From positions 62,001-126,000 of the forward strand of contig MU863918.1 of the NCBI GenBank assembly GCA_033296885.1: a DNA stretch of 64,000 nucleotides, read 5' to 3'. Under the pieces are notes generated by a model. It was not told where the DNA came from. It saw only the letters and a program-made list of their open reading frames with translations, and searched no databases. Made by a program: the position numbers and the translations under genes. Of this stretch, positions 22,085-33,700 are shown one piece after another; position 1 is the stretch's first letter, and each line of letters opens with the position of its first letter. The DNA is from Triangularia verruculosa. Taxonomy: Eukaryota; Ascomycota; Sordariomycetes; Sordariales; Podosporaceae.

Positions 22085-22894
22085 TCAGCTCACAAGTCCA
22101 TCCTCCAGCATGAAGCCCGGGCTCCAATAGTCCCATTCACCCCCATCCGCTTGCTTATCGACCCACAGCATCCCCTCCCCGACCAGATCTTCCACCGCCG
22201 TCTTCGCCCTTGCCCGCGCCCACTTCCAATTCACCATCAACATCGAAACCGAGACGTATCCCAACACCTGCACCGCCTCCAGAACCGCGCTCTGGTCCGT
22301 ATTCAACTCCTTCGGCACCGACCGAATATACGGCTTCGACCCCACCTTCACAATCGAATACGCCGACCCCAGCGGCTTGAGCGTGCCCACCGCCCGCAGG
22401 ACATCATCCTCCGTCAGCCCTCCGCCCTCCTTCTGCCCCGCACCCATCTGCTTCTCCTGCCGCAGCTGCAACAGTTCCCTCACCTTCCGCACCTCGATCA
22501 ACCCCCCGTTTTCCCCCCTCGTCTCAGAGCAAACCTCCACCACCTTGACCGCAAGCTCAAAGTAAAAATCGTTGACTGTCCTCCCTAGTAGCTGGCCCCA
22601 GATGGAACTGTCCCCTCCCTTCCCGCCGCTGCCCTCGTGGCTGGCCGAGGCGGCTAGGAAATCTACACCGATGGCGGTGCACATCCGCGCAAACTGGGCG
22701 CGGAAGGAGGGGTTGGAGCGGATTTCCTTGCCGTGCTGCTGGGCGAATTGCTGGAGGAGTGATCGGAAGACGGAGAGCTGGGTCTCGAGCGCTTGGGCGT
22801 TAGTGGTGCGCAGGGCGGAACCGTGGGTTGCGTACGAGGCCGAGGTGAGGCGGGACCGGTCAAAGGCCGCGAGGCCGACGCCTTTGCGGGACAT
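22085..22894 (-). CDS. snf8: ESCRT-II subunit Snf8/Vps22 (EAP30)
   Basis: Single exon, 269 aa; the ATG at 22894 is the first in frame. Snf8 forms ESCRT-II with Vps25 and Vps36 and helps sort ubiquitinated cargo into multivesicular endosomes. The start MSRKGVGLAAFDR is the family hallmark. Residues about 30-60 form the helical hairpin (LETQLSVFRSLLQQFAQQH), followed by FRAQFARMC..IGVDFLAAS. Then come two winged-helix domains, with DVLRAVGTLKPLGSAYSIVKVG.KPYIRSVPKEL in the first half and the terminal WxKARAKTAVEDLVGEGMLWVD-like segment in the second. Two Gly/Ser/Glu-rich inserts (near residues 88-95 and 153-160) make it slightly longer than yeast Snf8 (233 aa). In fungi ESCRT-II also acts in the Rim101/PacC alkaline pH pathway. 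Confidence 0.96.
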   Translation of the reverse strand: MSRKGVGLAAFDRSRLTSASYATHGSALRTTNAQALETQLSVFRSLLQQFAQQHGKEIRSNPSFRAQFARMCTAIGVDFLAASASHEGSGGKGGDSSIWGQLLGRTVNDFYFELAVKVVEVCSETRGENGGLIEVRKVRELLQLRQEKQMGAGQKEGGGLTEDDVLRAVGTLKPLGSAYSIVKVGSKPYIRSVPKELNTDQSAVLEAVQVLGYVSVSMLMVNWKWARARAKTAVEDLVGEGMLWVDKQADGGEWDYWSPGFMLEDGLVS

Positions 22895-23394
22895 TTTGGA
22901 CAGTTAGTTTGTTTGACTCTGTGACTGGTGAAAAGGTGAAAGATAATGTTGGATTTGCGGTAGTGGGTTTGATGGGTTGTTGAATGAGTGAGTGTGATGA
23001 CGAATGATGAATGAGGCGGGAGGTGGGAGGCGGGGCGATAAGATAAGAGGAAGGGCCAACTTGTAAGTCTGGGGAAAGCCCTACCCCACGGCAACTGCTG
23101 GAGACAGACCCCTGGCTTGGCAAACAAACACCGGTTCAGGGGCAACTCCCCAACCGAGCTCTTTAGCTTATCTGGCTGGGGAATTTGAGTGTTGAGCTAA
23201 AGTTCAAGGTACAGAAGAAATATGACTGCTCGAAAACCACAACACCGCGAAATCGCGCGACAACGATTATCACACAAACATTCTTAGGTCTGCCGAATCC
23301 AGGTCTCTGGATTTCCATTTCGCTCAAGCAATGGATCGACCAAAACAAAAGTGTGCCATGATCCCATCTTCGAGTATCCCAATATAGCACGAGT
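22895..23394. other. Spacer between snf8 and aar2
   Basis: Half a kilobase with no gene. It holds the snf8 promoter and leader and the aar2 3' end. Confidence 0.55.
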
Positions 23395-24714
23395 CTAGTC
23401 GTGAAAGCTGACTAACCCGACTTCTCTTCCTTCCTCATCCAACTCGACAATAACCGGCTCGTCATCGTCCTCCTCGCTATTCCAACCCGCATCCTCGTCT
23501 CCGCCCTCGTCCTCATTACTGCTATACTTTTCGTCGTCTTTTCTGCCTTGAACCAAGTCCCGTCCTTTCAAATCCCAGCCCAGCCCAAACAAAAAGAATT
23601 CCAACTCTTCAAACGTTCTTCTTGCTTCCGCAAAAGGATTTTGAGTGCCTGGCCATCTCTGAACACGAGTCTCGATCTCTCGCTTACAAATCCCCAGCGC
23701 CTTCCTCAGTTCCTCCATATTCCCTCTTTTGACCTGATACAGCACCCTTTCCGGATTTGGGCCCGACGACGTCTTAGACTTTCCTTTGCCAACTCCGCCA
23801 GTTGAACCTGGCGTGTCGTCGCCCTCGAGACACACCTCGGTAAAATACAGCTGAGCGTGTAGGATTGTCAACATGTCGCTGACAAATTCATGACGTTTTT
23901 GAGCCAGGTGCCATGACTTCAGCACAACGTTCAGCACCAATTTCCACCACTGCTGGAGGCAGGCCAAGTTCGTAAGCAATGTCCCCGTCAGAAAGGTAAA
24001 CTGCAGGTCTGAAAGCAGTTCCCGCATTTGTACCTCGTTTGGTTCATCACCATTTGGCCGAACTCCGTTATAACCAGTGGTAAACTTTTCCCACGCATCG
24101 AGGCTGACAATGTTGAACTGAGTGCTGCAGTCGGCCGTGGCCGTTGTGCCAGCTTCGGGTGGCGAGTCTCGGCGGTGGTCGGTAGTCGAATCGACGTGAG
24201 CACCATGGCCGAGTGGTTGCGATGTGACGCGAGAAAGGGATGCGGGAACAATGTTGTCGGTGAGCGTGGCCCAGAGGGACGCCGTACCTTGCGACCAGAG
24301 TGGCTGTGAAGAGCCGCCGAGTGCCAGCGAGTGATCGAGAACTGCCTGTCCAGAAGAACGAGTTTTGCTGCTCGACAGCCCGTCAAGAGTGTATGGTGTG
24401 AGGGTCTTGTGTCCCCTTTCGACGGCATCCTTTTCCCCGGGCGTTGCGTTCGCCAGCACCTCATTGAACTTGTCCCACTTAATGATCCGAAACTCCGCTC
24501 GTCGGTACTTCGTGATGAACCAGTATCCTGACCGAAATGGAGCGCCGGACTGCTGGACCCAGAGAAAATGAGCTCCTGGAGGTATTTCACGAAACCCTCG
24601 GAGGCTGCTGGTGGTTGTCATGGTCATCATATCCAGTCCTATGGTGAAATTATCCGGGAGGTCCAGTATCCGCAACGCATCCCCAGTGGTTATGTCTGTG
24701 TCAGTCTCCGGCAT
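23395..24714 (-). CDS. aar2: Aar2-family U5 snRNP assembly factor
   Basis: Single exon, 439 aa. The frame extends 7 codons further upstream without an ATG, so the start is placed at the ATG at 24714 (MPETDTDITTGDALRILDLP). Aar2 binds Prp8 in the cytoplasm, blocks premature Brr2 binding and is replaced when mature U5 snRNP forms in the nucleus. Family signs are the N-terminal beta-sandwich with GLDMMTMTTTSSLRGFREIPPG then HFLWVQ, and the later all-helical half with QMRELLSDLQFTFLTGTLLTNLACLQQWW and FFLFGLGWDLKG-type signatures. The middle, about residues 110-215, is a Ser/Thr-rich variable linker. The C-terminus is highly acidic (EDEGGDEDAGWNSEEDDDE), an extension beyond yeast Aar2 (355 aa). 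It lies downstream of nothing on its strand for 4 kb. Confidence 0.92.
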   Translation of the reverse strand: MPETDTDITTGDALRILDLPDNFTIGLDMMTMTTTSSLRGFREIPPGAHFLWVQQSGAPFRSGYWFITKYRRAEFRIIKWDKFNEVLANATPGEKDAVERGHKTLTPYTLDGLSSSKTRSSGQAVLDHSLALGGSSQPLWSQGTASLWATLTDNIVPASLSRVTSQPLGHGAHVDSTTDHRRDSPPEAGTTATADCSTQFNIVSLDAWEKFTTGYNGVRPNGDEPNEVQMRELLSDLQFTFLTGTLLTNLACLQQWWKLVLNVVLKSWHLAQKRHEFVSDMLTILHAQLYFTEVCLEGDDTPGSTGGVGKGKSKTSSGPNPERVLYQVKRGNMEELRKALGICKREIETRVQRWPGTQNPFAEARRTFEELEFFLFGLGWDLKGRDLVQGRKDDEKYSSNEDEGGDEDAGWNSEEDDDEPVIVELDEEGREVGLVSFHD

Positions 24715-25536
24715 GTTCGATTCGCTGCCGGTCAAATTTGCGGTTGGTTGTTGATCTCGTGGCGTTGATAATTCCTTGGGTTTTGTCCAGCTTGTATACG
24801 TATAGGGCTTGGTCGCACTGACTCTTTCGTGATTCTAGCTCACCCCTTGTCGAATTGAGAACTATTTTGGTGTCCAGTCAAGCCACCCCAGAATATTTAC
24901 ATATGCAAACCACTCGGATCAGGCCAGTTATGAGTCCTAAGTAGGTGTTAGGCGGTGCGATCCACAATGCAGGGGTAAGGCGTGTTATCAGTGTTGCGTG
25001 AGGGTTAGTTGTTGCGGGCGATCATAAATGGTGGAGAAATGCCCAAAGGTGAGAGGTGGTGAGGTCGATCTTATAAGGGACAAGCTATCCCCTCCACGAC
25101 CTGCTAGCTCCCGAAGCTTTTACTGACGATGTGTAAATAAGGTTTTGAGGTGAGCCGCCGGTGTCTTGGGGCGATCTGAAATTCTGCCGACCGAGAAATG
25201 ACCGCTTTGTTGGTATCCACACGAATCACATCGCTGCGTCCTCCAGGCCGTCAATTGTTAAGAATGGTCGAATTACCAAGGTACTCGCAAGATGCCGACA
25301 ATGAGTGAAAACGGATATACCAGCCTTGTCTCCTGGTGTTGTAATGACTTTGTGTGGGTAAAGTGGCAGTTCTGCTCAATTTTGCCAGTGTTGGAAGTTC
25401 GGAGTGCAGAGAAGCTGCATGAATTGACAGCGCTAGGAACCCTCTTGACCTAGCGCATTTTGAGTCCTCTTTCAAGCCTATGCACCTCGATGCCATTGTT
25501 TTCTGCTTGATCCGGGCCATCGCGCGTGGAACGTAA

Positions 25537-25566
25537 GCCACCTCCGTCCGCCACCTCCGTCCGCCA
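25537..25566. repeat. Short tandem repeat, 13 bp unit
   Basis: Two and a third copies of GCCACCTCCGTCC in head-to-tail order. Confidence 0.85.
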
Positions 25567-26549
25567 AGTGGATATGACGTGCGGGGGAGGAGGCGGAGCG
25601 GCGGCGACGGCACGGGACGGGATGATACCCGCTGGCTGCTGATCCGGGGCAGTGCACGGGGCCTTCAGCCAACATGCCAGCAAGGGACAGGCCCGCTCGC
25701 CCGGCTTGGTGCGCTAGGCTAAGCGGACAAGCGCACACAGTGTTGCCCGTACGGAGCCGCGAATTTAGTGCCAAACAAGACTTCACCTCAGCTTGCCTCT
25801 AAAACATGTCGTCCCGTCCCGGTCCCAGCGTACCGGGTAGTTGTGGCAGGTGGTAGTGCGCGGGACGGGCTAGGATGAAATCTGGTAAAGAAAAGGGAGC
25901 TAAACAAGTCTTCACTAGGGCTTTTTAGTTTTGTGCGACGCAACCATCAGAAAACGTGGCAGCCATGGGGGCATGGAGCGAAGGATGCCATGGGCAGGGG
26001 GAGAAAAAGACTGAGTCGATGGAGTGCATATGCAACCAAGACTTGCTGGTCGCCCAAGAGGTCAGGTCGTGCAAACACTCGCTACTTACAACACATTACG
26101 TTGGAAATCCGGTGACCCTCCTGTCCCCTATCAAGGAAAGGAGAGAGGCGATGTCAGACGTTGCCCAACTGCTCGTATTGTCCCCTGCTGTGCCGTGGTC
26201 GAACCCTTATCCTGCCCCCAGCACAATTATCGATCAACTCACCCTGTGATCTGGCTGGCCGGTACGATCAATGTCATGTCGTACATAACTGCACAATGCA
26301 CATCATCCTCCATCCATACAGTATCATCCACTTCCACAGCACTTGGCATGCCGCACAGCACGTCGGCATGGTCCCTCGAGCACTGTACGGCGCAAGTACT
26401 GTAGCAACCGTCACATCCAACTCATTGACTGCATGTAAGCTGACTTAAACGAGAAAAGAGACCCCTTTCTACTGCTATCCGTATCTGCATCTCGACCGGG
26501 TCTTGCGTCTCTCGGCTCCAGTCAATTGGGTCCAATGTCGGTCGTTTTT

Positions 26550-26575
26550 CCCGGTCCCGGTCCCGGTCCCGGCCC
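26550..26575. repeat. CCCGGT-type microsatellite
   Basis: About four copies of CCCGGT/TCCCGG in a row. Low complexity, not coding. Confidence 0.8.
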
Positions 26576-29061
26576 TTGGCTGATTCCGAAGATCCATGTC
26601 TGATTCCATCCCGATTTCATGTGCCGGGTGGGATATGTGCAGCAAGCATGCGCTGCTTCCTGTGCGTAAAGTAGTATTCGCTTTCCCTGCCAGATCGCTC
26701 CCGGCAAACTGGCACTCGGGAGGAGCAAAACAGTTTAATTCAACCTTCAATGAAGAGGATCAGTCACTCAACCCCCTTCAATTCTCACCGAGCCACCATG
26801 TCTCCCCAATCATGTCTCCGTCTTCTCAGGAGGCCCCGTAAAACCACAAATACCCGTCTTTATCCCCTGCCGGCCGGCCTCTTTCCCTGCAACCGAGTTT
26901 GACAAAGTGTAACCCTCTACCAACCACAAAACGCAAGTCATCAGCTAGAGCTTCGCTCTTTCCCATTCCCGTACTCGGCAACGCTATGTCATCACAACGT
27001 TGATGCTGTGCCATCCTAACCCAACCGAGAAAACAGAGCAAGACGATCCCCAGTTTTCGTTTCTTCCTTTCCTCTTCAAAATATTCCGGCCCGTTCCCGA
27101 ACGACAATATCAAATACCGAGCCGGGCCGATTAAGCTAAACCAAAGAAAAAGAAAAGTGTGGTTACACAACGCTAATTAAAAACGCTTCCCATATCACCT
27201 ATGCATCAAACCCTCCCGAACATCCACCACCCCTGTCCAGGTCCATCGGGTTTTGACAACCACCTTCTAGAAGGCCAGCATAGAGGAGAAAGCAAGTCCA
27301 AGGGAGGTATAGGTACCTATCTAGCATGCAAAAGTCCCTTTTGTACTGTGCATACTGTAGGGTGGTGTTGCCTCCCTTCCTTACCCCTGAACAATTACCA
27401 CCACCAAACCGAGAACCGTTGGCGATGTATGCGGACGAGTAAAGCCACTGCTTTTAGTCCACAACCTAGATTGCAACCGTTTAGCACCACCAAGGCCACT
27501 TGAAGCTTCCAAGAAAAGGAACGCACCCCCCGTATGCAGCCATGTTCGACGTTACATGCGAGCTAAAAGCTGACATGGCGTCCTCGGTTCAAGACACGAA
27601 AAACAGCCCATGTACCGATACTTGCAACTACTTTTGCTCCTCGCTTGGTTGTCGGCCGCGGCGCAGGTTAGCCGCATGATGGAGAATAACAGCGAGTTCT
27701 CGTTTTACTACCGTTCTTCCCGCCACAGAGCATTAGACACCCGTCCATCATGTCTCTTGGTGCCACATTGCCTTCTAGAAGACGAACTAGAAGAGGACCG
27801 CAGCGGCTGGGCGAAGAGAACGAGACATCACACAGGGGGCCATCGGCCAAGTAAGAATAAGAAGTGGTAACGGCAGAGGCAAAAAATTGTATTGTGGAAG
27901 TATTCAATTTTTATATATCTTAATTATTTTTCCATATATTTTATAGCATAGGTTTTTGTTCGTTGCTTGTATTCGTTGACAACAACCATGAGACGGGACA
28001 CGAGCCTGTCACTGTGTAGGTGCACCCATGCCCAAACATTTGTTTTACACATGGGACGCAATACATGATTTGCCCCATTGGCCGGTAGGCGGTGGGGAGG
28101 TAGCCATTTGACTCCCAGTCAATGAGCGCTCACTTGGTCAAAACTGACTGGAGAAGTCTGAAGGCTTCCGCGATTTGGACTGTACCCCAGTCAATCAAGC
28201 AATATGAGCAACTCATCGAATGAAACGGCCCATTCTCCTGCGTTCTCGCCAGATTGATGTCCCCGCAAGACTGCCAACAGCATGACGGCCATGCCGTTCA
28301 GCTATTGCTCCGCTATGTGTATCCATGTATGCTGAAGGTCGTTGTCGGGATGCTGAGCATGTTCTCAGGCTCGGCTTTCTATCCCCCCTTTTTTCTCCCC
28401 TTTCTTGTCCTCAACGAAACCAAATGCAAACAGAAAACTTGCAAACTCCAACTCAACAAAATAACCCTTTCCTTCTGCTCCTCTTATTTACTTTCTTTCA
28501 AAGCCCTCACCAAACTCCAAAACGAACATCACCCCCCACCCCACCATTAAAATGCAGAAGGGAAAGAGCAAGCCAAAAAGAAAACATACTATCACCAGAG
28601 AAGATATAAACATCCATCCTCCGCACGTCAACCAGCCACCATTTGCCCCTCCGGGTATATCCTCCATAGAAAAAGAAAGAGAAGGACAGTCTTGCAACCC
28701 ACGCGACAATGTACACTTTGGTATAATCATTAAGGGAAGGGGGAATTTCAAGAAAAACAACAAAACATCAACACCAACACCGACAGCCCAATGCTCCGAA
28801 ACAAACCCGGCATCCACGCCGCAAACTCTCAACGCCCTCCCGCTTCTTGTAGATGCTTATATTTTCGCCTAGCCACTCATCCCATCTTCATATCAGTTTT
28901 GCTGCGCGGCCGGATTTGGGGCAGTTGATTGAATCGAACCCGGCCCCCATCAATGGCATTGCTCTTCTATGAAGTGTAGTCCTCAGTTGAGGAGCACGTC
29001 GAGTACTCTTGCCGACTAATCGGTGCGCTCGTGTAGGTCCAATCCCGGAACAGAATTTCGC

Positions 29062-30793
29062 TCAGTGGTTGCTTTGACCGCCATTGTCTTCAGCGAGCAG
29101 CGTGTTAGAATGCAGCATTCATGTTCCCAAACCGGGGAAGTTACATACGCTGGTTATACATCGGCTGGGAAGCCTGGCCGTAGTGAGGGGCCGGCGAATA
29201 GTTATAGGGGACCTGAGCAGCGTTGCTGTACTCGGAAATGGGCTGTTGCATGCCAGCTGGAGGGGCCGGGTATTGGCCGGCGCCGTAAGAGATTGGTGGG
29301 AGCTGGACTGCCCGAGTGCCCGCATAGGTTGTGGGTGGCTGGGTCCCATCAGCGACCTGGGGATCGGCTGCAGTTTGCGCGGCCTGCTGACGCTGACGTT
29401 CTTCTTCAGCCTTTCTTTGGGCCTCCTCCTCTTTTTTGCGAGCCTTCCATTCTTTGCGGATTTCCTTGAATTCTGCAAGGCGCTCGAGTTAGTCATTCAT
29501 GGACCGCTGCTATGCTTTCGCTTCAAGTCCCGGCAGGTTGGGACGCCCTAGTTTACTAGCCCCCGCAGGCACAACACCAACGGGAACCAATGCCAAAGAA
29601 CCAAACAAGCGCATTTTTGCGGCACTAAAGTAGCACAAAACGCGACGGATACCACTTCCACCCATCAAATCCTAGAGGGAGCAGGAGAATCGTGCATACC
29701 TTCAGGTGTCCTTTTAACCCCATGCGCCTGCATGGTGACATGAGCATTAAGATGGTTGAGCGTCCCGTACGCCTTTTCGCACCCATTCCACCCGCACTTG
29801 TACATGCGCTCGATTTCTTCGTATCTTCTCCGTGGGCGCTTGTGCTGTTGCGCGCCTGGGATGGGCACAAATGAGTACACCTGGACCACCCTGGTTAGCG
29901 TCTGACCTTTCCGTGATGTTTTTGTAATTTTGCCTCCTTCGCACTTATTGTCGAACACTCTCAACAGTCGCTCCGGCAAGTGGACCGCGCAATTCGCGTA
30001 AATATCCGATGTCGGAGCACGGATGCTCACAAGCGCCTCCAGACTCTCACTGCATCTCCTCCAGGTGCGATTCTTGTTCAGGCAAAGGATGACACACCAA
30101 ACTTACCTGGCTAGGTCGCGGTTGAGCAGCTGCAGACGCGGCTGACTGGGCGAAGACGGGGTGATGGCCGGCCGCCATGACCCCGGGGGCTTGATAACTT
30201 CCCCAGTCGGGTCGGCTGGCCTGGTAAACGGCCGAGTGTGAATATGGATGAGCCATGTCTTGGGGGGGCGCGTAGGGTGAATATTGCGGATGATTATACG
30301 TCGGGCTTGCAGCGGCGATTGATGGATCTATAGGTACTCCGCTGTCAGATTTGGCTTGCTGCGGGTTGTGATGGCTGCGCCCATCTTGTAAAGGCAACGG
30401 ACTTGTTGGTGTTTGCGCCATACCTCCACTGGTGCCTTGGTGATTGCTGGCTGGGTGGTAAGAACGCTGGAGGTGGGTGTCCGGGAAGGAGCCCGTGGCA
30501 GACCGCGCCGAGTGCGGATACACGCTGTAGTCTGACGAAGTTGGGGTCCCTGCTGCCGGATACGCGGTTGTTGATCTCACTTCCGGCTGCTGGGGGTATG
30601 TTGTCGATGCAGCCGCAGCAGGATCTACAGATGAATCCTCAGAAGGGGCGTCGCCGACGGTACTAGGATAAGGCGATGGCAAACCTGAAGAATACTCGCT
30701 TGTATTGCGTTCCATAGGCTGTTTGCCTGGCAACTGTTCCTGGCCAGGACGGGGAAGCGGTGTTGGCTGCTGTGCTGGAGGCTCCCTAAGCAT
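29062..30793 (-). CDS. con7: Con7-type C2H2 zinc-finger transcription factor
   Basis: Four exons: 30793-30107, 29880-29700, 29472-29149 and 29087-29062, 405 aa. Introns are 226, 227 and 61 nt with donors GTAAGT, GTATGC and GTATGT and branch sites such as CGCTAAC. Exon 1 encodes a long Pro/Ser/Gln/Tyr-rich region. Exon 2 carries VYSFVPIPGAQQHKRPRRRYEEIE and one C2H2 finger, C-x4-C-x12-H-x5-H (CGWNGCEKAYGTLNHLNAH). Exon 3 begins with a charged coiled coil (EFKEIRKEWKARKKEEE) and ends in a Tyr/Pro-rich tail; exon 4 adds nine codons, ending NGGQSNH. This is the pattern of Magnaporthe Con7p, a regulator needed for conidium shape and infection-related morphogenesis, which has orthologues across Sordariomycetes. 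The frame stays open upstream to 31081 without an ATG, so the ATG at 30793 is the best start but an upstream coding exon is possible. The role here is inferred. Confidence 0.87.
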
Positions 30794-33700
30794 ACTCCCG
30801 CGTCTGGGTGGAATCCGGGGCGAGGACAGCTTCAGGCGAACTTCTGGCGGGCGGAATGTTGGGGCTGGCTGGGTTCGCTGCTCTCGTCCCAAAGAGGCGG
30901 CGCGATCGAATGTATTAAGATGTTTACAGACGACAGGAGTGAAAGAGTGTGCTTGGGCAGAGCGACTTGAGGGACCCAGAAGCTGTCCGGCCGTGCAAGC
31001 TCGAGGACCGGCTCCTTTTAGCTTCCAGATTTCTAGCTGGTTTCCTGGCGGAGGACAGTAGCTCGAGGCTAGGTTGAGCTACCAGACCCCCCCCTGTCGT
31101 GATCGAATGGGGATGATAGGCGTGCAGTATGGCTCAAACCCACCAGGTTGATCAACCCAGTGGCCGACAAGGATTGGTAGGTTGGATGATTTTCGGGGAG
31201 ATCCACCACCAGTTTTAGCGCGGCAGATGTGAAAAAAGGTTTCTGCGAAATGCACCCCAACAGCCTCTTTTCTGGCACTGCGCGACTCTGCTCAGGGTAC
31301 AGACGCTAGCGGCTAGCAAAGTGGCTCTCTGGACAAGCTCAAGATAGGCAGATGGAGATGCTTAAGGTTCCGGCTGCCGAGAGACTGACTCTCCGATCGT
31401 CAGCGATGGCTTGTCGCTGGAGAGGGAGGAAGTGTTGCTTATGCCGATGCGAGAGGTACGTCTCAAAAACTGGCTTGACGTGCAGTCTGAAGTCGGAAGT
31501 TGCCCTCTTTGAGAATTGCGCGAGAGAAAATCGAGTTTAGTGCGGGAGAACGCGATTTTATACAAGTGGTGGGTGGGAAATGAGATGGGGTAAAATTGAC
31601 TGCAAGTACCAGTATTCTGTATGGTCGAAACCCAGCACGGCCGGTACAGTTCTCCAGTTGCAAAAAAGATGAAGGGTGGTCACCCCCGTACACACTACCC
31701 ACTGTGATGGTGCGCGTGGTCGAGTGAAGGAGAGGCCGAGAGGGGAGGGGTTGATGTTCTCGAATCGCTGACAAGATAAAGTGGAACCCTGGTGGAGGAG
31801 GATGTGCTGAGCGAGAGCAGGCCACCTCAGACGGCACTGCGCGAATCGAGCTGGAATGGGGTGAAAAGGTGAAAGGGTGCTGGGGTCCTGGCACGCCTGG
31901 CAATGCTCCTTGTTGGGTGCCTGTGGGTTGCTCAACGCTGGGCAGCAGCAGAAATGGGACACCAGCCGACCTGGAGCAGCGAATAGTATAATCCCCACCA
32001 ACAAGCCCACAATGATCGAGGCAGGGTACTGATACCCAGGATGGTTAGCACCCACAGGACTGCGGCAAGTGTATGTACTGTAGAGGCAGGCGGGCCGGGG
32101 TTGTTGGATTGGGTGTTGTCAATCTGGCCGCCTCCCGTTTCCTGTTGCCCGTCGACTTACCGCGGCCGCTGTTTCGCTGATTTCTAGTGAAGTAATAGGT
32201 AATCGTTTTCGCCTTCGGGGAGCCTCGGCCTTTGGTGATCCAGCAACGTTCCAGGTTGCCCCAGGGTTTGCAGTTTCTCTTATCGAAGCCGCAGGTTAAT
32301 TCAGCTAAAAAAAAGCGGGCAGCTGGCCAATCGCGTGTCTGTGCCCCCAGCACCTCAGGTGGATTTGCCTGCCAGGATGTGTCTTCCTGCTGAGTTCCCC
32401 ACCCTCGATGCCCAGCGGTGGGTTAATGACTCGTGCTCGAACCTCTTGCGATGGCCTGTCAAGTCAATCGACGGCTGAACGTTGAGTTGTGGTGGGGGGG
32501 TGTTGTCTGTCGGTCGTCCACATGCAAAAGCTTCTTTTCTTGAGCAGTTCCTGGGGGAGATCCAGAAAGGATGGTGGAGATGTACCAAATGGATGCAGAA
32601 GTTAAGACGTGCTGATCGCTCTCAAAGTAGAGAAGCAACAGAGATGGATGGATGTCTTGTCTGTCTGTGCTCTCGACGCGCTTCCATGGGACGGACGAGT
32701 GGAGCGGTCGCGCTCTGCACCTTCCAGCAGAAATGCCAATGGCGTCGATGCTTTGAAAAAAAAAAGAAAGACCCCGAGGGAACAAAAAAGAGTGGGACAG
32801 CTCGGCAGCTCTTCCAGCTTTGGGATGGCCCGGATGGCAAGCAGCTCGCGATGGAATCCTGCCGATGGAGGAGGATTGCGCCCGGGCCGTTGTGTATTGC
32901 TCCTGCTGATGAAGAACAAAAAGTCCAGCGGGAGGTGGCGGCAGACAAGGTGTGGCAAAGAGACAGGAAATGCGACTGGCTGGCCGGCTCTGTCTGAACA
33001 TACGATTTAAAACATGTTGCCCGTCTGCATTCTGCACTGGTCATCGATCAAGAGTTCAGTATTTTATTCACCTTCGCGATGAATCGCCTGCAGTTTAGGA
33101 ATCTCGGTACATTTTGAAATCCGTCAAGGTCTGCTTATCACCTTTCCTCAACCAGGATCATTTATTCAAACTATAAAACTATTTGGAAATTACATTCATA
33201 CCCGCCAGTTTGGATATCGGAAGAGGCCTTGTGAATCTCACGACACCTGCCCACTCGCTCTTCTTTACCCTCCCCCCTTGATACTTGTCGGATTAGTCCT
33301 ATCTTCTTCATACGTTCTCGCGATGTATATCTGAACCTGCCGGTAACTGTTTGCTGTCTACGACTTAGCTGTCTAGAGAGTGTTCTTCTGTTCATGTCAC
33401 CATGGTTCTGTTTTAACAATCTTGGCATCTGGAGATGGAGCGCGGCTCACCCAAAAAAAGCGCAGCTTTGCAGACAGCGACCCTTGTCCATTGCTGGGCC
33501 AGGCCATGATACCATGTGCGAGACACTGTGTGGTCCAAAGAGGTGGCTGGAAGAGAGCCGGGAGAGCCATCAAGCGAGGATCTACGCAGCTTTTCCCAAT
33601 GCTGCACGGATCGAAAAGGGGACGAATCGATGTGTTGCTTGATGCAAGCGCACAATAAAGACAGATTCTTCTGATTCCCGATCGATACCGACGAGTAGCT

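Larger units (their letters stand above)
24715..29061. other. Intergenic, 4.3 kb, no supportable gene
   Basis: Lies between the aar2 start and the con7 stop. Small frames occur on both strands without domains or coherent splice sites. It contains a 13-mer repeated twice near 25537-25566, a CCCGGT repeat near 26550-26575 and an AT-rich patch at 27900-27955. The last 0.5-1 kb may be con7 3' UTR. Confidence 0.5.

Noticed and set aside
24715..24735. Seven extra N-terminal codons for aar2
   Set aside because: The in-frame codon at 24735 is TTG; the first ATG is at 24714 and gives a normal Aar2 start.
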